Part shown: positions 25,027 to 34,006 of the stretch, piece by piece | Numbering within the stretch: position 1 is the first letter of the stretch | How the letters are laid out: every line of letters begins with the position of its first letter | NCBI GenBank assembly: GCA_947588605.1 | Contig: CANPYK010000005.1 | Coordinates: 1-64,000, forward strand | Reading direction: 5' to 3' | Length of the DNA stretch: 64,000 nucleotides | Origin: an uncultured Oscillospiraceae bacterium | GTDB lineage: Bacteria > Bacillota > Clostridia > Oscillospirales > Oscillospiraceae | Position numbers and translations under genes: made by a program | Notes under the pieces: model-generated | What the model was told of the DNA's origin: nothing | The model's input: the letters and a program-made list of their open reading frames with translations, nothing else | The model's database searches: none

Positions 25027-26961
25027 ATGCCGGAACAGTATTATAAGGAAGCGCTGAAGGCGGGGCAGAAGGAGTACCGGGCGTGCATCGCAAAGGGCGT
25101 GAGCCCCGTGCTGCCGGTGCTGGACGACTTTGTGCCCGACGAGCGGTGCAACATCGGCATCCGCCTGGGGACCATCCAGATCCCGGCGGAATTCATCGTG
25201 GGCACCAAGACCCGGGGCCGCACCACCAGCTTTGCCAGGAACTTCATGCCCATCCTCGACGAGGACACGGAGTTTGCCGCCAAGTGGAAGGCCCTGTGCG
25301 CCGCCCATCTGAAGGACGGCATCCGGGACCCCATCAAGGCTTATGAGTACATGAACCGCTACTACGTCCAGGAGGGCAACAAGCGGGTCAGCGTCCTGAA
25401 GTTCTTCGACGCCGCCACCGTCACGGCGGAGGTCATCCGCGTCATGCCCGAGCCCGGCACGCCGGAGAGCGACCACTACGCGGAATTCGTGGAGTTCAAC
25501 CGGGTGACCCACATCAACTACCTGGAGATCTCCAAGAAGGGCGGCTACCGGGAGCTCCTGCGCCTTCTGGGCCGGGACCCGGAGTCCGTCTGGACCGAGG
25601 AGGACCGGCGGCGGTTCTCCTCCGTCTACCACTATTTCCGCGCCGCCTTTGACGAGCGCGCCGGCGGACGCCTCTCCATCAGCGCCGGGGACGCGCTGCT
25701 GGTGTTTTTGAAAATTTACCCCTACGAGGACCTGCGCGGCATGGACTCCGCCCAGATGAAGAAGTCCGTGGGCAGGCTCTGGGAGGAGCTGAAGCTCCAG
25801 CAGGAGGAGGCCCCCATCGAGGTCAAGCCCGTGCCCGTGGAGCCCCGGGCCACCCTCCTCACCAAGGTCCTGACCACCGCTACCACGGCCCTGGGGCTGA
25901 AGGTGGGCTTCGTCCACGACAAGACGCCGGAGACCTCCGGCTGGACCCACGGCCACGACCAGGGCCGGCGGTACGTGGAGCGGGTTTTTGGGGAGAAGAT
26001 CGCCACCGCCTCCTACTTCGACGCCATGGCCTCCGACCCACGGGAGGTCCTGGAGAAAGCCATCCACCAGGACAAGTGCGACGTGCTCTTCACCACCTCC
26101 CCGGTGCTCCTGCCGGCCTCCCTCCGGGCGGCGGTGGATCACCCGGACATTCTTCTTCTCAACTGCTCCATCAACAAGTCCCACCGGTATGTGCGCACCT
26201 ACTACGCCCGGATCTACGAGGCCAAGTTCATCATCGGCGCCGTGGCCGGGGCGCTGTGCGAGGGCGGGCGCATCGGGTACGTCTGCGACTACCCCATCTA
26301 CGGCCAGATCGCCGGCATCAACGCCTTCGCCCTGGGGGCCCGGATGGTGAACCCCCGGTCTAAAGTGGAGCTGGAGTGGTCCAGCGTAGGCGGCCGCCGC
26401 GCCGCCGCCAAGCGTCTGGCCGACCGGGGCATCCGCCTCATCTCCGCCATGGACAACGCCAAGCTCTACGAGTCCGACGCCGCCTTCGGCCTGTATCTCG
26501 TGGAAAACGGCGCCCCCACGCGCCTGGCGGCCCCCTTATGGAACTGGGGCGTCTACTACGAGGGACTCATCCGCCAGATTTTGAACGGCGCCATCCGCGC
26601 CGAGTACGAAAGCTCCAGCAAGGCCATCAACTACTACTGGGGCATGTCCGCCGGCGTGGTGGACCTGTCCCTCTCCGACGCGGTGCCCGAGCCCGTGAAG
26701 CGTCTGGCCGGGTATCTCCGGGAGGGCATCAGCCACTGGATCGTAGACCCCTTCGTCGGCCCCATCCACATCCAGGGCGGCGACACGGTGGGGGAGGAGG
26801 GCCGCGCCTTCGACCTGGAGGAGATCATCTCCATGGACTACCTGGTGGAGAACGTGGTGGGCAAGATCCCCGAGTACGAGGAGCTGAGCTCCACCGGCAA
26901 GGCCACCGTGGAGTCCGTGGGCGTGGAGCCGGCCAAGAAGCCGGAGGGCGCCCGGGAATGA
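25027..26961 (+). CDS. Soluble BMP/Med-family protein with ParB-like N-terminal region
   Basis: A 644-residue protein with no signal peptide or lipobox. The N-terminal part (about 30-140) includes GIRDPIKAYEYMNRYYVQEG then NKRVSVLKFF, which resembles the ParB/sulfiredoxin-like fold. Residues about 290-560 resemble the BMP (basic membrane protein/nucleoside-binding) periplasmic domain, with LKVGFVHDKTPETSGWT, CDVLFTTSP and GRIGYVCDYPIYGQIAGINAF. BMP proteins are normally exported lipoproteins feeding ABC transporters. The missing signal and the added N terminus suggest a cytosolic sensor of nucleoside-like ligands. No ABC genes are adjacent. The metallophosphoesterase gene overlaps its stop. 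Confidence 0.78.
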   Translation: MPEQYYKEALKAGQKEYRACIAKGVSPVLPVLDDFVPDERCNIGIRLGTIQIPAEFIVGTKTRGRTTSFARNFMPILDEDTEFAAKWKALCAAHLKDGIRDPIKAYEYMNRYYVQEGNKRVSVLKFFDAATVTAEVIRVMPEPGTPESDHYAEFVEFNRVTHINYLEISKKGGYRELLRLLGRDPESVWTEEDRRRFSSVYHYFRAAFDERAGGRLSISAGDALLVFLKIYPYEDLRGMDSAQMKKSVGRLWEELKLQQEEAPIEVKPVPVEPRATLLTKVLTTATTALGLKVGFVHDKTPETSGWTHGHDQGRRYVERVFGEKIATASYFDAMASDPREVLEKAIHQDKCDVLFTTSPVLLPASLRAAVDHPDILLLNCSINKSHRYVRTYYARIYEAKFIIGAVAGALCEGGRIGYVCDYPIYGQIAGINAFALGARMVNPRSKVELEWSSVGGRRAAAKRLADRGIRLISAMDNAKLYESDAAFGLYLVENGAPTRLAAPLWNWGVYYEGLIRQILNGAIRAEYESSSKAINYYWGMSAGVVDLSLSDAVPEPVKRLAGYLREGISHWIVDPFVGPIHIQGGDTVGEEGRAFDLEEIISMDYLVENVVGKIPEYEELSSTGKATVESVGVEPAKKPEGARE

Positions 26962-27548
26962 AGATCCTTGCCGTGTCCGACGAGGAGGCCAAGAGCCTCT
27001 ACGACTACTACCGGCCCGGCGTTCTGACGGGCTACGACCTTATCCTCTCCTGCGGGGACTTAAAGCGCGCGTACCTTGAGTTTCTGGTCACTATGTCCAA
27101 CACCCCCCTGGTGTACGTCCGCGGCAACCACGACGACGGCTTTACCGCCGACCCGCCCACCGGCTGTATCTGCGCCGACGGCAAGGTGGTGACGGTGAAG
27201 GGCGTGCGCATCATGGGCCTGGGCGGCGCCCGGAAATACCGCCCCGGCGAGAACATGTACACCGAGCTCCAGATGGAGCGCCGCGCCGGGAAGCTGCGCT
27301 TCCCCGCCTGGCGCGCCGGCGGCGTGGACATCATCCTCACCCACGCCCCGCCCCGGGACATCCACGACCTGGAGGACCTGCCCCATCAGGGCTTCGAGTG
27401 CTTCAACGCCCTCATCGAAAAATACGAGCCCACCTACTTCATCCACGGCCACATCCACCTCAACTACGGCGTCAACATCCCCCGCCGCACCCGCTACCGC
27501 CGCACCGAGGTGATCAACGCGTTTGAGAAGGTGGAAATCTGGCTTTGA
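26958..27548 (+). CDS. Calcineurin-like metallophosphoesterase
   Basis: A 196-residue cytosolic phosphoesterase. Motifs in order: MKILAVSDEEAK (the usual DxH is VSDEE here, so the first His ligand is replaced), LILSCGDLK (GD), YVRGNHDD (GNHD), ILTHAPP and YFIHGHIH (GHxH). The reduced first motif is known in some divergent members but could alter metal binding. The ATG overlaps the upstream stop as ATGA, implying coupled function with the BMP-domain protein. Substrate unknown. Confidence 0.85.
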   Translation: MKILAVSDEEAKSLYDYYRPGVLTGYDLILSCGDLKRAYLEFLVTMSNTPLVYVRGNHDDGFTADPPTGCICADGKVVTVKGVRIMGLGGARKYRPGENMYTELQMERRAGKLRFPAWRAGGVDIILTHAPPRDIHDLEDLPHQGFECFNALIEKYEPTYFIHGHIHLNYGVNIPRRTRYRRTEVINAFEKVEIWL

Positions 27549-27718
27549 AGGCGCGGAGCGCCTTCAAATGCCAAGGGGGAACGTGCGAAACTCCCTTCCT
27601 GAATTCAGCGGAATTCAGGAAGGGAGTTTCTGCTGTCACGCTGCGCGCGCCGCAAGCGGCACACTTGCGTGACAAAAGGTATTTTTTCCGACGTACATGC
27701 CGCCGGAAAAAATGCTCG
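27546..27718 (+). repeat. Gene-end repeat, copy T4
   Basis: A full copy that begins within the stop codon region of the metallophosphoesterase. It has a TTTGAAGGC/GCCTTCAAA hairpin, a 19-bp GAATTC-tipped stem (27588-27606 with 27611-27629, loop AGCG), and the distal 'gtgacaaa' and 'cgacgtacatgccg' parts. Orientation relative to the gene is the same as in the other copies. Confidence 0.75.
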
Positions 27719-28140
27719 ATTAGGGGCTGTAGGGGTCGCCCTTCTGGGCGACCCGCCTCTCGTTTATTGACACGTTCCAATCAACGCCGTACGGGCCGCC
27801 GCCCACGGCGGCCCTTTTTCGTTGACTGACGTTTACCGTTTTATCGGAACCGTCCCCGTCATGCAACGTGGCACGGGCGGGTTTGGAACCCGCCCCTACA
27901 GGCAAATTGGGAAGGTATCCCATTCATTTAACATCGGAGGTCATCGAAACGCGGGCCGCCGTGGGCGGCGGCCCGTACGGCGTTTATTGAAGGTAATTTA
28001 GAAACTGTAGGGGCGGGTTCTAAACCCGCCCGTTCCCCCGTCCCCGCCGCAGCGGATTATTCAAAACTGCGGCGAAGCCGCAACCTTTTTCGCCCCCTCC
28101 TCGTAGGAGGGGGGCAGGGGGGCAGCGAAGGTTGGATAAC
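27719..28140. repeat. Mosaic repeats
   Basis: No gene. Modules include 'gggtcgcccttctgggcgaccc', 'cgccgtacgggccgcc', GCGGGTTTGGAACCCGC (27879-27895), GCGGGTTCTAAACCCGC (near 28013), 'gcggcgaagccgc' and the CTCCTCGTAGGAGG module (about 28094-28135). Confidence 0.72.
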
Positions 28141-28150
28141 AAAGCGGGAA

Positions 28151-28204
28151 ATACTTTAGTATACTGAAATGTTCCACGTGGAACATTTCAGTATACTAAA
28201 GTAT
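28151..28204. promoter_or_regulatory. 54-bp perfect palindrome with parS-like core
   Basis: The centre (28170-28185) reads TGTTCCACGTGGAACA, a fully symmetric form of the bacterial parS sequence to which ParB/Spo0J binds. The symmetry continues for 19 more bases on each side without a mismatch (arms ending TTTCAGTATACTAAAGTAT on the right). parS sites are usually only 16 bp. It could be a centromere-like ParB loading site. A transcription terminator or another protein's operator is the main alternative. Confidence 0.7.
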
Positions 28205-28206
28205 CC

Positions 28207-28236
28207 GCGGGCGGGTCCGTGGACCCGCCCGCTTTT
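28207..28236 (+). terminator. GC hairpin with T run after the palindrome
   Basis: GCGGGCGGGTCC (28207-28218) pairs with GGACCCGCCCGC (28221-28232), followed by TTTT. The T run serves plus-strand transcription; the minus-strand gene ending at 28240 reads the hairpin without a U tract. Confidence 0.55.
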
Positions 28237-28239
28237 GTG

Positions 28240-30114
28240 TCAAAGCTTTGTTCCGCACCTGGTGCAGAATTTTGTGTTTTCCCCGTTTTCGCTGCCGCAG
28301 TGGGGGCACAGGCGCTTGGACGGCTTTTTGCGCCGTTTGACCAGGACCGCGACCGTCACAGCGGCAGCCGCCAGCAGCAGCGCAGCCGCGCCGCCGGCGA
28401 TCGCCCACACGGCCCACGACGCCATGCCGGAGGCTTCCGGCGTTATGTCGGGGGACTCGGGCGTCGTATCCGGGGTTTTGGGCGTTGTGTCGGGGGCTTC
28501 CGGCGTCGTATCGGGGGTCTCGGGCGTCGTGTCCGGGGTCTCCGGCGTCGTATCGGGGGTCTCGGGTGTCGTATCCGGGGTCTCCGGTGTCGTATCGGGG
28601 GTCTCGGGCGTCGTATCGGGGGTCTCGGGCGGCTGGGTGGGATCTTCCGGGGGATCCTCGGGGGCCGTCGGGTCCGTGACCGGGCCAGGGGTGGGGGTGT
28701 CGGCGAGGAGCCGCGCATAGGCGCGCAGGGCCGCCGCGGTGACGGCGGTGTTGGTCATTCTGAGCTCCTCACCGGGGTAGTCGCCCAGGATCTGATGGTA
28801 AAAGACCTCGTAGTCCTCGGTGATCCCCAGCTCCTCCGCCGGGTTCACGGTCCCGGAATAGGTCCCGTCCAGAACCCAGGCCGTCCCGCCGGAGGTCTCC
28901 TCCGTGGTCACCGTATGCCACAGCCGCAGGCGGCCCCGCTCGGACTTATAATATTTGGCCCCGTTCTCGGGGGTATAGAGGTCGTAGGTAACTCCGCCCC
29001 GGAGCACCTTGCCCTCGGGGGAATCGCAGACGGCGAATTCTCCAAGGAGTGAATCGGAATAGGGCGAAACGAACTGGGACACAACGGCCTTGCCGTTTTG
29101 GTATTCATGGAAGACCGGGCTCTCCCAGGAGCTGTCTACGTAGGGATCGGGGATGGGCTCGCTGGACACCGTCACGGGGTATCCGTCCCCCAGGTCAATG
29201 AGAGCGGTGTACCCAAGATCCGTTTTCTCCAGCGCCTCGGCGTATGCCAAGGCCATTTGGGCGTCCATTTGGCACCTCGTCCTGTCCCCCATGTACGCCA
29301 CGCTGGCCAGGGGGTCACGGGGGTCGATGCGCGCGATGTCTTTCTCACCGGCCCGGGCCCACAGCCGGCGCATCAGGGACCTGACGTCGTTGCTCCGTAC
29401 GCTTCTGTTATCAAAGAGCAAATACCACTGGCTCTCCGGCCACCGGTCATAGACCGCCTGAGCCTCCGGCGCGCTGGTAAGACCGCCCTCGGTGTCATAA
29501 TCCGCTTCTTCATAGATCGCGTTCCCGTTGATGGTCAGGGAATAGGAGCTGTCCATTTCATACCGTTCATAGCTCCAGCGTTCGTACATCTCGACAACGG
29601 GCCCGGAGTGTTCTCCGGCAAATTCGTTCACAAAGAGGTTGTGATTCTCGCCCCACGCGCTGCCGCCTTCACAGCTCGTCACAAAGTAGACCTTTCCGTC
29701 CCTGCGCATAAGGGCAAACTCGTTTTCTATCTCCAGGTAAGGAACCTCAGGGACCTCAAATCTCTCCGCCCGCATGCCGTTGAAGCGCCAGATCTCCTCC
29801 TCCGGCATGGGGTCATACTCTTCGGGTATGGTGTACAGGTACAGCTCCGGCACGCCGTCGCCCTCGAAGTCGATGAGGTCGGCGTAGACAAGGCCGTAGG
29901 CGCTGTCCACTATGGTGTTGGATTCGGCGTAATTGATCCCCCATTCCGTCGCCTTGTCCACCAGAACCTCATGAAACGCCAGGGCCGCCTCGGGCGAGAG
30001 GCTGTCCACCGGCGCGCTCACAGCTCCCCCGGCGGCGGACGCCCTCGCCGGCAGGGCCGGAATAAGCGCCGCCAGGACGGCAAAAATAAGGACAAAAGAG
30101 ATGATTTTCCTCAT
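28240..30114 (-). CDS. Exported protein with proline/threonine repeats, membrane helix and zinc-ribbon tail
   Basis: A 624-residue protein with a signal peptide (1-26) and an extracytoplasmic region (about 30-500) of no recognised family, including DLIDFEGDGVPELYLYTIPE, a pattern seen in exported VCBS/FG-GAP-like or DUF-type domains. A PETPDTT heptad is repeated about nine times (about 515-570), followed by a membrane helix (about 578-600) and a basic stop-transfer. The C-terminal zinc ribbon has two CxxC pairs (CPHCGSENG and FCTRCGTKL). Topology predicts a wall-spanning outside part and a cytosolic zinc ribbon. ATG 30114 follows AGGGAGG; an upstream ATG lacks an SD. Function unknown. Confidence 0.78.
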   Translation of the reverse strand: MRKIISFVLIFAVLAALIPALPARASAAGGAVSAPVDSLSPEAALAFHEVLVDKATEWGINYAESNTIVDSAYGLVYADLIDFEGDGVPELYLYTIPEEYDPMPEEEIWRFNGMRAERFEVPEVPYLEIENEFALMRRDGKVYFVTSCEGGSAWGENHNLFVNEFAGEHSGPVVEMYERWSYERYEMDSSYSLTINGNAIYEEADYDTEGGLTSAPEAQAVYDRWPESQWYLLFDNRSVRSNDVRSLMRRLWARAGEKDIARIDPRDPLASVAYMGDRTRCQMDAQMALAYAEALEKTDLGYTALIDLGDGYPVTVSSEPIPDPYVDSSWESPVFHEYQNGKAVVSQFVSPYSDSLLGEFAVCDSPEGKVLRGGVTYDLYTPENGAKYYKSERGRLRLWHTVTTEETSGGTAWVLDGTYSGTVNPAEELGITEDYEVFYHQILGDYPGEELRMTNTAVTAAALRAYARLLADTPTPGPVTDPTAPEDPPEDPTQPPETPDTTPETPDTTPETPDTTPETPDTTPETPDTTPETPDTTPEAPDTTPKTPDTTPESPDITPEASGMASWAVWAIAGGAAALLLAAAAVTVAVLVKRRKKPSKRLCPHCGSENGENTKFCTRCGTKL

Positions 30115-30144
30115 AAAGCTCCCTCCCTCATGTGGATAAGACAC

Positions 30145-30173
30145 ATTTTAGCAGATTTTCCTGCTCATTGCAA
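30145..30173 (-). promoter_or_regulatory. Promoter of the zinc-ribbon surface protein
   Basis: On the minus strand: TTGCAA (30168-30173), 17-bp spacer, TAAAAT (30145-30150). Confidence 0.6.
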
Positions 30174-30191
30174 GCGGCGGGGGCATCCATC

Positions 30192-30220
30192 TTGAAAATC
30201 CCGCGGGAATCTGCTACAAT
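30192..30220 (+). promoter_or_regulatory. Promoter of obg
   Basis: TTGAAA (30192-30197), 17-bp spacer, TACAAT (30215-30220), with an AAAGG site 9 bases before the chosen ATG. Confidence 0.68.
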
Positions 30221-30249
30221 AGTTTCAATGAAAGCAAAGGATGATCGGT

Positions 30250-31515
<1,266 letters not shown>

Positions 31516-31519
31516 CCCA

Positions 31520-31548
31520 TTGACTTTTCGCAGGAAAAATACTACAAT
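31520..31548 (+). promoter_or_regulatory. Promoter of the xpaC-telA run
   Basis: TTGACT (31520-31525), 17-bp spacer, TACAAT (31543-31548), directly after the obg stop. Confidence 0.68.
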
Positions 31549-31580
31549 ATAATACTATAGTTTTGAAAGGGGGCGCGCCC

Positions 31581-32234
31581 ATGAAAAAGACGATCCGCCG
31601 TCCCTCCGCCATTCCGCTCTACGGCGCGGCGGCGGTGTGGCTCATCTGGTGCCTTTTCCTCCCGCTCTACCGGCTGTGGCACTTCGCCGCCCTTCTGGTC
31701 CTCACCGTCGGGGCTTTCTTCGGCCTGCGGGCGCTCTTCCCGGGGACCACGGAGGAGATCGAGGTGGAGGAGCCCGCCCCCGCGCCGGTGACCACCGGCG
31801 ACCCGGAGCGCGATAAGCTCCTGGAGGAGGGGCAGAGGGCCGTGGCGGAGCTTACGCGCCTGCGCGGGACCATCCCCGACCCCACGGTCCAAAGCCGCGT
31901 GGACGAGCTTGCCGATCTCACCGACAAGATCTTCAAGGACATCGTGGACGATCCCAAGGACGTGCCGCAGGTAAAGCGCTTCGCGAGCTACTATCTGCCC
32001 ACCACCATGAAGCTTTTGAACGCCTACGACCGCATGAGCGGCGAGGGCGCCGGCGAGAACGTCTCCGGCACCCTCCGGCGCATCGAGGACATCCTGGACA
32101 CCACCGTCCAGGCTTACCGCAAGCAGTACGACGCCCTCTTCGCCAACGAGGCGCTGGATATCGAGACGGACATCACCGTTCTGGAATCCATGCTCAAGCG
32201 CGAGGGCCTCTCCGGCGGCGATTTTAAGATTTAA
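31581..32234 (+). CDS. XpaC-like protein (5-bromo-4-chloroindolyl phosphate hydrolysis family)
   Basis: A 217-residue membrane protein with two adjacent N-terminal helices (about 12-30 and 34-50) and a cytosolic alpha-helical, probably coiled, domain. The YYLPTTMKLLNAYDRM motif is characteristic of the XpaC/PF10112 family. In many Firmicutes this gene precedes telA, as here (47-base gap). Biochemical role is unclear; the family name comes from a screening phenotype. ATG 31581 is preceded by AAAGGGGG. Confidence 0.8.
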   Translation: MKKTIRRPSAIPLYGAAAVWLIWCLFLPLYRLWHFAALLVLTVGAFFGLRALFPGTTEEIEVEEPAPAPVTTGDPERDKLLEEGQRAVAELTRLRGTIPDPTVQSRVDELADLTDKIFKDIVDDPKDVPQVKRFASYYLPTTMKLLNAYDRMSGEGAGENVSGTLRRIEDILDTTVQAYRKQYDALFANEALDIETDITVLESMLKREGLSGGDFKI

Positions 32235-32281
32235 AACCAATACAACATCACATAAACTTATTTTCAGAAAGGAAGACCGAC

Positions 32282-33439
32282 ATGACCGAAGAATACACCC
32301 CCACCCTGACCTTCAACGCCACCACCGACACCCCCGCCGGACAGGCGGCCGCCGCGGCTGCCGCCGCCCAGGCCCAGTCCGAGGTCCCCGCCGTCTCCGC
32401 CACCGAGCACGAGGAGAGCCAGCTCACCCCCGAGGAGCTCAAGCAGGTGGAGGACTTCTCCCAGAAGATCGACATCACCGACACCAACGCCATCCTCCAG
32501 TACGGCGCGGCCAGCCAGAAGAACATCGCCGACTTCTCCGGCACCACCCTCCAGAACGTCCGCACCAAGGACATGGGCGAGGTGGGCGATATGCTCTCCG
32601 ACCTCGTGGTGGAGCTGAAGGGCTTCAACTACGACGGGGAGGAGCGGGGGTTTCTCGGCATCAAGAAGAAGGTGAAGAACCAGATCGCCTCCCTGAAGGC
32701 CCAGTACGACAAGGCCGAGGTCAACGTGGACAAGATCGCCGGGATGCTGGAGGGCCAGCAGGTCACCCTTTTGAAGGACATCGCCACCCTCGATAAGATG
32801 TACGACCTCAACCAGGACTACTTCAAGGAGCTGACCATGTACATCCTGGCCGGCAAGAAGAAGCTGAAGGAATGCGAGGAGGTGGAGCTGCCCCGCCTTC
32901 GCGAGAAGGCCCAGAAATCCGGCCTTCCCGAGGACGCCCAGGCGGCCAACGACTACCAGAACATGATCAGCCGCTTCGACAAGAAGCTCCACGACCTGGA
33001 GCTGACGCGGATGATCTCCATCCAGATGTCCCCCCAGATCCGCCTCATCCAGAATAACGACACCCTCATGGTGGAAAAGATACAGACGTCCATCGTGAAC
33101 ACCATCCCCCTGTGGAAGAGCCAGATGGTCCTGGCTCTGGGCCAGCAGCACTCCCAGCAGGCCATGGAGGCCCAGCGGGAGGTCACCGACATGACCAACG
33201 AGCTTTTGAAGCGCAACGCCGAGAAGCTCAAGCAGGGCTCCATCGAGATCGCCCGGGAGTCCGAGCGGGGCATCGTGGACCTGGAGACGCTGAAGGCCAC
33301 CAACCAGTCCCTCATCGAGACGCTGGAGGAGGTCCGCACCATCCAGGCCGAGGGCGCCGCCAAGCGCCGCGCCGCCGAGGCGGAGCTTGGCAAGATCGAG
33401 TCCGACCTGAAGTCCAAGCTCCTTGAGCTCAACAAGTGA
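32282..33439 (+). CDS. telA: TelA-family toxic-anion resistance protein
   Basis: A 385-residue soluble, largely helical protein of the TelA (PF05816) family, linked in some bacteria to tellurite and cell-envelope stress resistance. Features are an Ala-rich N terminus, the GFLGIKKKVKNQIASLKAQY segment, LARDQQ-like central helices (YKELTMYILAGKKKL) and the ISIQMSPQIRLIQNNDTLMV motif. The stop codon overlaps the next ATG (TGATG). It probably works with the XpaC-like partner. Biochemical function is not established for the family. Confidence 0.9.
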   Translation: MTEEYTPTLTFNATTDTPAGQAAAAAAAAQAQSEVPAVSATEHEESQLTPEELKQVEDFSQKIDITDTNAILQYGAASQKNIADFSGTTLQNVRTKDMGEVGDMLSDLVVELKGFNYDGEERGFLGIKKKVKNQIASLKAQYDKAEVNVDKIAGMLEGQQVTLLKDIATLDKMYDLNQDYFKELTMYILAGKKKLKECEEVELPRLREKAQKSGLPEDAQAANDYQNMISRFDKKLHDLELTRMISIQMSPQIRLIQNNDTLMVEKIQTSIVNTIPLWKSQMVLALGQQHSQQAMEAQREVTDMTNELLKRNAEKLKQGSIEIARESERGIVDLETLKATNQSLIETLEEVRTIQAEGAAKRRAAEAELGKIESDLKSKLLELNK

Positions 33440-33996
33440 TGAGGAAGCTTTTATCCGACCGGCGCGTGGCCGCCGCCGTCCTCGCCCTGGTGGTCCTCAT
33501 TTTCACGCCCCTGGGGGCGAAAATGAGCCTTCAGCGCGCCGCCGAGAAGGTGGAGGAGCAGTTCTTCACCGGCGTGGACGGCCGGGGGGCCATCGCCGAC
33601 TACCTCTCCGACAGCGCCAACGCCGCCCTGGGCCTCGTCACCGTGGGCGCCGGCTATGACGACGCCGCGGGAGAGACCGGGGATCTGCGGGCGGCCCGGT
33701 CCGCCCTTCTGGACGTGATGGACGGGCGGGACGTGTCCCAATACGCCGAGGCCAACCTCCGGCTGGTCCAATCCTTCCGCGCCCTGCGGGACGTGCTCCT
33801 CGCCGTCCCCCTCACCGAGGAGGACACCAGGTCGCTGGAGCTCTACGTGAGCACCTTTGAGGGCGCCCAGGGCGCAGTCAACCGCGCCGGCTACAACGAG
33901 GCGGTGGAGGACTTCACGGAGAACACCTTAGGCGAGTTCCCCGCCGGCCTCCTGGGCGGCCTTCTGGGCGTGGACCCGCCCGAAAAATTCCAGTGA
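33439..33996 (+). CDS. LemA-like membrane protein
   Basis: A 185-residue protein with one N-terminal helix (about 9-26) and a helical body. The C-terminal segment GYNEAVEDFTENTLGEFPAG and the following LLGGLLG resemble the end of LemA proteins. The N-terminal LemA motif region is weak, so it may be a divergent relative. ATG 33439 shares its A with the telA stop. It is followed by a TPM-domain gene, a pairing commonly seen for LemA. Confidence 0.65.
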   Translation: MRKLLSDRRVAAAVLALVVLIFTPLGAKMSLQRAAEKVEEQFFTGVDGRGAIADYLSDSANAALGLVTVGAGYDDAAGETGDLRAARSALLDVMDGRDVSQYAEANLRLVQSFRALRDVLLAVPLTEEDTRSLELYVSTFEGAQGAVNRAGYNEAVEDFTENTLGEFPAGLLGGLLGVDPPEKFQ

Positions 33997-34006
33997 GGTG
34001 GTCCCT

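Noticed and set aside
27546-27718. Gene-end repeat as a classic Rho-independent terminator
   Set aside because: The perfect 19-bp stem is not followed by a U tract on the gene strand, so it is reported as a repeat with possible 3'-end function instead.
28443-28650. Possible CRISPR-like or tandem array
   Set aside because: The 21-bp periodicity encodes the TPDTTPE heptads in frame of a real gene, and there are no unique spacers.
28169-28720. Frame starting MFHVEHF
   Set aside because: This is the translation of the parS-like core read from inside the palindrome, a common false gene. It then runs antisense to the heptad repeats.
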